Source: Acidobacteriota bacterium
GTDB taxonomy: Bacteria; Acidobacteriota; Terriglobia; Terriglobales; Acidobacteriaceae
NCBI GenBank assembly: GCA_003225655.1
Contig: QIAW01000249.1
Span: 1-5,236, forward strand
Direction of reading: 5' to 3'
Length of the DNA stretch: 5,236 nt
Shown: one piece after another, positions 1-5,236 of the stretch
Numbering within the stretch: the stretch's first letter is position 1
Layout: every line of letters starts with the position of its first letter
Made by a program: the position numbers and the translations under genes
Notes under the pieces: generated by a model
Seen by the model: only the letters and a program-made list of their open reading frames with translations
Database searches by the model: none
What the model was told of the DNA's origin: nothing

Positions 1-2
1 CG

Positions 3-2372
3 CCGAAGCAATCGCCGCCTGGGGTGGGGAATCTTCAGAGCCTCGCGGTAAGCGGCGGCACACTCACGCTGCGCGCCGGCGGAGACACACTTATCGTACA
101 GGTCGTGGAGCCCAATATCCTGCGGGTCCATTATCGCCCGCAAGGCCAGGCGAGCCCGCCCACTCCGGTGCTGGATCCCAGCCGCCTATGGCGCGATGAC
201 ATTCCTGCGAAGATCGATACGAATTCGGACCCGATCGTGATTTCGACCGACCGGATGATCGTGAAGATCTCGAAGAAGCCGCTGCGGTTCGCGATCTACG
301 ATGCTGCTAACCGCCTGCTGCTCGAAGAGCCGAAGGAGGGAGGCGTGTACGGAGGTGGCCTGCGCTTCGCGTACAAAAACTCGGGCCCGTTTTTTGGCAT
401 CGAGGGAACCAGTATGCCAGGGAATAATGTCGATCCGCACCAGGATATTCGTACCGGGATGCGGCGCTCAGGGGGCGCGCTCCGCGCCGGTCGCCAGGGG
501 GACGGCGGGGCGCCACTCGCGTACACGACTACCTATGGCTTGCTTGTGGATTCAGATGGCGGCGAGTGCGATATCTCGGACGGCATGCTCCAGTTCAGCG
601 GCGGCTCGCGTAGCGATGTTGAGTACTTTGCGATCGTAGGTGACCCAAAGACGGTTCTCAAAGGCGTGGCCGACATCAGCGGGCACTCGCCGATGATGCC
701 CAAGTGGACGCTTGGCTTTATGAACAGCCAGTGGGGAACGACGCAATCGGAGGTTACGCAAATCGTTGCCAGCTATCGCACAAAGCGAATCCCCATTGAC
801 GGTTTTATTCTGGATTTCGACTGGAAGGCCTGGGGCGAAGACGATTACGGAGAATGGCGATGGAACAGCACCAGCGGAACCGGGAACGTCCATTCGAACA
901 AATATCCGGATGGCGCCTCGGGCAAATTCGCACAGGAGATGCTCGGCCAGGGCATCAAACTGGTCGGCATCTTCAAGCCCCGTATCGTGCTGCGCAATCC
1001 GAATGGTGAATTGACCGCGGCTGCCAAGTACGCCTACGACCACAAGTTTTTCTTCGAGTGGGAGCAGCCGTACGAGGAGTACTTTTCGAAACGGCCTGCG
1101 CTCGACATTGATTTTTCCAAACCTGCGGCTCGCGCATGGTTCTGGGAGCACATGATTCCGGCGTACCGCTCGGGAATCCAATATTTCTGGAATGATGAGG
1201 CCGATTCAATCGGCAATACTTTCTTTCCCAACTACCAGCACGCGAACATGCAGAGAGCGATGTATGAAGGCGCACGTTCTCTTGGAAACCAAAGAGTGTG
1301 GTCGATCAGCCGCAATTTTTATCTGGGCGCGCAACGTTATGCCTACGGAGAGTGGTCGGGCGATGAGCGGACCGGATTCAGCAGCATGGCCTGGCAAGCG
1401 CCGCGGATGCTCTCAACCGTCAATCTTGGCGAGCCACACTGGAGCATGGATACCGGCGGCTTCGGGGGACACCCCAGTGCTGAAAACTATGCCCGCTGGA
1501 TGGAATTCGCGGCTTTTGTTCCCATCATGCGAGTGCATGGAGACCTCAATGAGCACCGCCAGCCATGGGTTTATGGCGCGCAGGCTGAAGCAGACGCCAA
1601 GGCGGCGATCGAGCTGCGTTATCGCCTGACTCCTTATATGTATGCCTATGAGCGTCAGGCGCACGAAAGCGACGCCGGCATCGTGCGCCCGCTCTTCTGG
1701 GATTTTCCCGAAGATAGTACTCACACCGCTTACATTACCGATGAGTGGATGTTCGGCGACGAGCTGCTGGTTGCGCCCATCTTGATTGAAGGGCAAGCGC
1801 ACCGCAGTATCTATCTGCCTCAGGGCCAATGGGTCGACTATTTTCGTGGCCAGCGATACGAAGGAGGTAAGTTTATAACTTATTCGGTCGACCCCGAGAC
1901 GTGGGCAGATATTCCGCTCTTTATACGGGAAGGTACGATCCTGCCGACCGAGGACGTACAGCAGTATGCCGGAGAGCATCCCGTAACCCGGGTCTACCTG
2001 GACGTATTTCCGGCGAAAACGGAAACATCATTTACCTATTATGATGACGATGGTATGACTTATGACTATGAAAAGGGCGCTTTCTACCAGCAGCGCCTGG
2101 CCGCCAGCGATAATGGAACGACAATACACTTCGACTCGGATGCGCCCACTGGCTCCTATACACCGGCGCTGCAGGAGTACGAAATCAGGCTGCACGGCAT
2201 CAAGGCGCACGCCGTGACCATCGACGGCGCAGAAAGTAAGTCTTTTGCAGACCGTACAGAGCTCGAGAGCGGGGCTGCAGAGGGCTGGACGACGGGAAAT
2301 GATCGATACGGCGATGTCACGTTTGTGCAGGTAAGGGCCACGACTGCGAAGCACGTCGCCGCCAGTCGCTAG
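3..2372 (+). CDS. Glycoside hydrolase family 31 enzyme (alpha-glucosidase/alpha-xylosidase type), 5'-partial
   Basis: A retaining GH31 enzyme that would remove alpha-linked glucose or xylose from oligosaccharide ends. Residue numbers count from the GTG at 24. The frame is open to the left edge and that GTG has no clear ribosome binding site, so the start and any signal peptide probably lie upstream. Residues 1 to about 225 form the N-terminal beta-sandwich. The (beta/alpha)8 barrel starts near PKWTLGF (W228) and carries GFILDFDW (260-267). WNDEAD holds the predicted nucleophile D391, YGEWSGDE the predicted acid/base D447, and MRVHGD contributes R503 and H505, the substrate-binding arginine/histidine pair of the family. 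From DEWMFGDELLVAP (573 on) come the C-terminal beta-sandwich and a DUF5110-like region (about 655-730, YYDDDG). Length of about 780 residues is normal and all catalytic positions are intact. The family is certain; substrate is not, since GH31 includes glucosidases, xylosidases and transglucosidases. It ends in TAG at 2370, just before a chitinase-like remnant. Confidence 0.93.
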   Translation, partial: PKQSPPGVGNLQSLAVSGGTLTLRAGGDTLIVQVVEPNILRVHYRPQGQASPPTPVLDPSRLWRDDIPAKIDTNSDPIVISTDRMIVKISKKPLRFAIYDAANRLLLEEPKEGGVYGGGLRFAYKNSGPFFGIEGTSMPGNNVDPHQDIRTGMRRSGGALRAGRQGDGGAPLAYTTTYGLLVDSDGGECDISDGMLQFSGGSRSDVEYFAIVGDPKTVLKGVADISGHSPMMPKWTLGFMNSQWGTTQSEVTQIVASYRTKRIPIDGFILDFDWKAWGEDDYGEWRWNSTSGTGNVHSNKYPDGASGKFAQEMLGQGIKLVGIFKPRIVLRNPNGELTAAAKYAYDHKFFFEWEQPYEEYFSKRPALDIDFSKPAARAWFWEHMIPAYRSGIQYFWNDEADSIGNTFFPNYQHANMQRAMYEGARSLGNQRVWSISRNFYLGAQRYAYGEWSGDERTGFSSMAWQAPRMLSTVNLGEPHWSMDTGGFGGHPSAENYARWMEFAAFVPIMRVHGDLNEHRQPWVYGAQAEADAKAAIELRYRLTPYMYAYERQAHESDAGIVRPLFWDFPEDSTHTAYITDEWMFGDELLVAPILIEGQAHRSIYLPQGQWVDYFRGQRYEGGKFITYSVDPETWADIPLFIREGTILPTEDVQQYAGEHPVTRVYLDVFPAKTETSFTYYDDDGMTYDYEKGAFYQQRLAASDNGTTIHFDSDAPTGSYTPALQEYEIRLHGIKAHAVTIDGAESKSFADRTELESGAAEGWTTGNDRYGDVTFVQVRATTAKHVAASR

Positions 2373-2403
2373 GGATGTATCGCGGCCACTTTTGCAATTC
2401 TGA

Positions 2404-2631
2404 TGGTGCGCGCGGATACACCATCTCTGGAACGACACCCAGGACGAGATCTTCACCGTGGCCGATGTGGATACGCTGAGTAACTTCGCTAAGTCCAATG
2501 GCCTGGCGACCGTCCGTTTCTGGGCGTTCGATCGCGACACACCCAACGGGAACGGTGGTCTCAGCACCATGAACGGTAATGGCGCACCACCGCTCGCCTA
2601 CAACAACGAGTTCTTGAAATTCTTCCAATAG
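2404..2631 (+). pseudogene. Remnant of a GH18 chitinase C-terminus
   Basis: An open stretch between a TGA at 2401 and a TAG at 2629, in a different frame from the GH31 gene. It encodes about 75 residues that look like a real protein end. WNDTQDEIFTVADVDTL is followed by a helix-like NFAKSNGL, then a strand VRFWAFDRDTP, and the protein ends in EFLKFFQ. This order resembles the last barrel strand and helix of bacterial GH18 chitinases, where an NDxxxExFTLxDA segment, a helix and an FW.xxRD strand precede a short tail ending in FSKxFQ. The catalytic DxxDxDxE motif and nearly the whole barrel are missing. There is no ATG until residue 56 of the stretch, and no ribosome binding site for the GTG codons at 2458 or 2470. 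I infer a non-functional remnant left by a deletion or rearrangement just behind the GH31 gene. The family call rests on pattern memory, not a search. Confidence 0.55.
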
Positions 2632-2682
2632 CCAGATAGCGACAGCGGACAATCAACCGCAGTCGCCATCACTAACCTTGGT

Positions 2683-2721
2683 GTCGGTCCGAATAAGCAT
2701 TAAGACCGACCCTATCTTTTT
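2683..2721 (+). terminator. Rho-independent terminator candidate
   Basis: A perfect 7-bp inverted repeat, GTCGGTC at 2683-2689 and GACCGAC at 2704-2710, encloses a 14-nt loop. A run of five T (2717-2721) follows six bases after the stem. It lies about 50 bases after the chitinase remnant's stop and about 310 after the GH31 stop, so it would end transcripts coming from the GH31 side and insulate the sensor gene. The loop is rather long and the T-run is slightly offset, which lowers confidence. Confidence 0.6.
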
Positions 2722-2824
2722 GCCGCAGGTGCAGGTACCACCCGGGAAACGTCATTCCCCGGCTGACCTTAGATTTGGCGAAAAACGGGCATTGATGCAA
2801 CCAGTTCCAGGCTGTAGAGAATGT

Positions 2825-2853
2825 TTGAATTGATTTTCCAGCCGTCGTATTAT
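2825..2853 (+). promoter_or_regulatory. Candidate sigma-70 promoter for the sensor gene
   Basis: A -35-like TTGAAT (2825-2830; four of six consensus bases) and a -10-like TATTAT (2848-2853; five of six) are separated by the optimal 17 bases. Initiation would fall near 2860, about 55 bases before the first plausible start codon of the sensor gene. The AT-rich patch stands out from its GC-richer surroundings and lies downstream of the terminator candidate, where an independent promoter is expected. No operator-like repeat is evident around it. This is a match by eye. Confidence 0.4.
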
Positions 2854-2915
2854 AGGCAGCAATCCCCCGATTACCCGCTCCAATGCCAGATTATCCAAGC
2901 TGAGAGTGGGAGCTT

Positions 2916-3107
2916 ATGGGAACTCGCGCCGTTCCTGGCAATATGGTCCTTCGAGCACTACCGACTGGAGTCGCTGGAACTCCAACGCCTTTCCTGATCT
3001 GTGTAAAAAGGTTGCTGCAAACAACCAGTTTGCGATACCTCTGCGCCTTCACCCTGGTTTTAACGCTGCGGGCTTTCAGCGCAACGCCAGCGGCCCATTT
3101 CACGCGG
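2916..3107 (+). CDS. Signal-peptide leader of the propeller sensor, in a different frame from the body
   Basis: This segment reads in a different frame from the propeller repeats that follow. It starts at ATG 2916, with a GGGAG ribosome binding site at 2908-2912. It contains a typical export signal: positively charged VKRLL, a hydrophobic core LCAFTLVLTL, and small residues (AFSA, TPAA) suited to signal peptidase cleavage. HFTR follows, as in the stretch that usually precedes the first GLSQ of propeller sensors. The signal proper begins near 3003, so the first 29 or so residues from ATG 2916 are an unusually long extension. ATG 2943 or TTG 3012 are other possible starts, but neither has a good ribosome binding site. 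The frame itself stops at 3216 without further recognisable protein. I infer that this is the N-terminus of the sensor, separated from it by a small indel. Confidence 0.55.
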
Positions 3108-5236
3108 CCTCTCGCAGAGCACCGTGCAGGCTATTCTCCAGGACCGCGCAGGTTTCATCTGGTTTGGCACCGAGGAAGGCCTGAATCGATACGATGGCTA
3201 TGCCATCATCGCCTTTAAACATGACCCAAAGAATCCAGAGAGCCTCCCCGATGACATGGTCTCAGCCCTGCACGAAGATCACGAAGGGCGGCTATGGGTC
3301 GGCACCGAGCACGGGCTTTGCCTCTTCGATCGCCGCACCGAGACCTTTACCCGTATCCCCTCTGTGCTCGACAGGGTAACGAGTATCGTGGAAAGCTCCG
3401 ATGGAACGCTGTGGGTTGGAGCCGAGGGCGGAGGGGTATTCCTGCGCAACCCAGAGACAGGCATTTTTGCCTCGTATCAGCCCATCCAGCGCAACCCCAC
3501 GAGCCTTATTAGTTTTCGTGTTTCAACGCTCTTCCGCGATCACAGTGGCCGCCTCTGGGTGGGGACTCGTGGCGATGGCTTGGATCTGTTCACTGCGGGA
3601 GGGAGATTCCTTCACCATCACAGTGATGCGAAAGATCCAAAGAGCCTCTCGAACGACAACATCTGGGGCATTGCAGAAGACAGCAGCGGTGACCTATGGG
3701 TCGCTACGTATGGAGGCGGCCTGAATGTGCTTGATCACAAGACGGGAGCTTTCCGCCACTACAGGCATCAGGAAAAAGATCCGCGCAGCCTGCCTACCGA
3801 CCTGCTCACGAGTGTGTTAGTCGATCGGTCCGGGACGCTCTGGGTGGGTACCGATGGCGCCGGCGTGCTGCAGTACGATCCTGCCGAGGATCGCTTTGTT
3901 TCCATTGAGCACGACCGGGCCGATCCCGCATCTTTGAGCACAAACGTGGTTCGCGCTCTCTACGAGGACGTGCAGAACCAGCTCTGGGTGGGTACCTACC
4001 TGGGCGGAGCGAACCTTCTCAAGAAGTCCCGAAGCGCATTCAACTATTTCACGCACAGCGCAACAGAGTATTCAAGCCTGAGCGACCCTGCGGCGGCATC
4101 TTTCCTGGAAGACGCGGGGGGACAGCTCTGGGTGGGAACAGAGCAGGGCTGGCTCAATCGTTTCGAGTTTGAGACAGGCACCTTTATCCGCTACCGTTTT
4201 CCGTCAAAGATAGCGGGCGGCTCGGCGATCCTGTCGTTGCACCAGGACCAACATGGCCGCATCTGGGTGGGCACCTATCGCGAAGGCCTGAGCCGGTTTG
4301 ACCCGCAGCATGAAACTTTTGAGATTTACAAACACAAGGCCAACGATCCCAAGAGTTTGAGTGACGACGAGGTGTGGTCGATCGCGGAGGATAAGGATGG
4401 CATGCTTTGGCTGGCTACGAATGCCGGCGTGGATCGCTTCGATCCCGAGCGGCGCATCGTAACCAGGCACTTCGATACCCTCACCAGCGCGGGATCAGCG
4501 GTTGCCGGTGCGCGCTCTCTGCTGTTCGACCGCAGCGGCAATCTCTGGGTCGGCGGCCTCGGAGGACTTAACCTTCTGCGGCCAAAGGATGAGAACTTCA
4601 TCCGCTATCGGCACGATGATCGCGACCCGCATTCCCTGAGCAATGACGCAGTCATGGCCATCCACGAAGACCGTCACGGGCGGCTCTGGGTGGGAACCAT
4701 GGGTGGCGGCCTGAATCGGTTCGATCCGGCAACTGAGGCTTTCACTTCTTATAAGGATTTCGCCAGCAATGTCATTTATGGAATCCAGGAGGACTCCAGC
4801 GGACGTCTGTGGCTGAGCACGAACCATGGCTTGGCGCGCTTTGACGCCACCACCGGCACTATCGACAATTTCGACATGGCGAACGGGCTGCAGAGCCTGC
4901 AGTTCCATCCTGGCGCCAGCCTGAGAACACGCGGCGGCCGCATCCTTTTTGGCAGCATCGATGGCTTCTATGATTTCGATCCCGACTCGGTCAAGCTGGA
5001 TACATACGCTCCACCCGTGGCTCTTACCTCGATGGATATTTTTAACGAGCCGGTGAAGCTTCCTGCGGCGCTCTCTACCCTGGACACAATCACCCTGCTG
5101 TCTCGGGACAAAATCTTTACTCTCGAATTCGCCGCGCTCGACTATAGCTTCCCCCGCCGCAATCGTTATGCCTACCGCATGGAGGGCTTTAGCGACCAGT
5201 GGATACAATTGGGAACCAGGCGGGAAGTTACGTTCA
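3064..5236 (+). CDS. Two-component-system propeller sensor (14 Reg_prop blades plus Y_Y_Y domain), 3'-partial
   Basis: The frame opens after a TAA at 3061 and is still open at the right edge, giving about 724 codons. It is the sensory half of a large membrane-bound regulator related to hybrid two-component systems. The body starts GLSQSTVQAILQDRAGFIWFGT, then repeats a blade unit of about 39-48 residues with a (L/I)W(V/F/L)(G/A/S)T-type core. Cores begin at 3157, 3292, 3409, 3553, 3694, 3838, 3982, 4126, 4261, 4405, 4543, 4684, 4807 and 4942. Fourteen blades fit two seven-bladed propellers, which lie in the periplasm and bind ligand, often an oligosaccharide. Linkers such as DPKSLS recur between blades. 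From about 5011 (APPVALTSMDIF to YAYRMEGFSDQWI, near 5200) a Y_Y_Y immunoglobulin-like domain begins and is cut by the edge. A membrane helix and a kinase or other output domain should follow. There is no normal start codon before the first blade: GTG 3124 would cut into it. The N-terminus therefore probably comes from the leader at 2916-3107. Confidence 0.9.
3157..4956 (+). repeat. Internal tandem repeat encoding propeller blades
   Basis: Fourteen degenerate copies of a blade-coding unit lie in tandem, most of them 135-144 bases apart. Conservation is highest at the core codons: the 11-mer CTCTGGGTGGG recurs identically at 3553, 3838, 3982, 4126 and 4684, with three of these spaced by exactly 144. 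The shorter steps (117 at 3292-3409, 123 at 4684-4807) mark blades lacking the DPxSLS linker. The fourteenth unit is the most diverged (ILFGS in place of LWVGT), as is common for the last blade. The repeat is protein-coding and not an independent element. Confidence 0.9.

Noticed and set aside
552..1181. Minus-strand open frame of 209 codons
   Set aside because: It is antisense to the conserved GH31 barrel and shows no recognisable motif, so it is a shadow of the real gene.
2028..2570. Minus-strand open frame spanning the GH31 end and the chitinase remnant
   Set aside because: It crosses two + strand coding signals, and its translation lacks any recognisable domain.
2725..2736. Tandem GCAGGT GCAGGT
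   Set aside because: Two copies of a hexamer are too short to support an operator or a repeat element.
2742..2762. Second hairpin (CCGGG/CCCGG, 10- to 11-base loop)
   Set aside because: The stem is only 5 bp, no T-run follows, and it contains the self-complementary CCCGGG. It is not distinguishable from chance in GC-rich DNA.
2906..3184. Plus-strand frame with a tryptophan- and asparagine-rich start
   Set aside because: It looked like a possible glycosidase fragment, but the overlapping frame from 2916 carries a convincing signal peptide. This frame has no recognisable motif and ends inside the first propeller blade.
3157..4956. Regular spacing of similar sequence, considered as a CRISPR-like or satellite array
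   Set aside because: The period is a multiple of three, the frame stays open throughout, and each unit translates to a beta-propeller blade, so it is a protein repeat.
4495..5208. Long minus-strand open frame of 237 codons
   Set aside because: It lies wholly antisense to the propeller repeats and Y_Y_Y domain, which show clear protein motifs on the + strand. Its translation has no recognisable domain and reflects the codon bias of the repeat.

Overview
The window looks like a chromosomal segment of a moderately GC-rich Gram-negative soil-type bacterium. Acidobacteriota (Terriglobia-like) is my best guess, from the style of the family 31 glycosidase and the large two-component propeller sensor next to it. 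This is inference from protein style only; no marker gene is present. All supported genes are on the + strand.

Layout: (1) From the left edge to 2372 runs a nearly complete glycoside hydrolase family 31 enzyme (alpha-glucosidase/alpha-xylosidase type). Its reading frame is still open at the left edge, so the true start and any signal peptide probably lie outside. (2) Directly after it, 2404-2631 is an in-frame stretch without a start codon that resembles the last ~75 residues of a GH18 chitinase. I read it as a gene remnant. (3) The spacer 2632-2915 holds a good Rho-independent terminator candidate (2683-2721) and a plausible sigma-70 promoter (2825-2853). (4) From about 2916 to the right edge lies a large sensor gene. 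It has a signal-peptide-like leader in one frame, then in another frame a run of 14 two-component-regulator propeller blades (two seven-bladed beta-propellers), then the start of a Y_Y_Y domain cut by the window edge. The membrane and kinase or other output domains would lie to the right.

How the parts may work together: a sugar-polymer-degrading enzyme beside a periplasmic-propeller sensor is the usual arrangement of a carbohydrate-utilisation locus, in which the sensor detects an oligosaccharide and controls the enzymes. The terminator and separate promoter indicate that the sensor is transcribed independently of the GH31 gene. The two oddities are the truncated chitinase tail and the frame break between the sensor's leader and its first propeller blade. 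Both suggest that small deletions or rearrangements (or sequence errors) have affected this locus. I see no RNA gene, CRISPR array, insertion sequence or clearly undescribed system.
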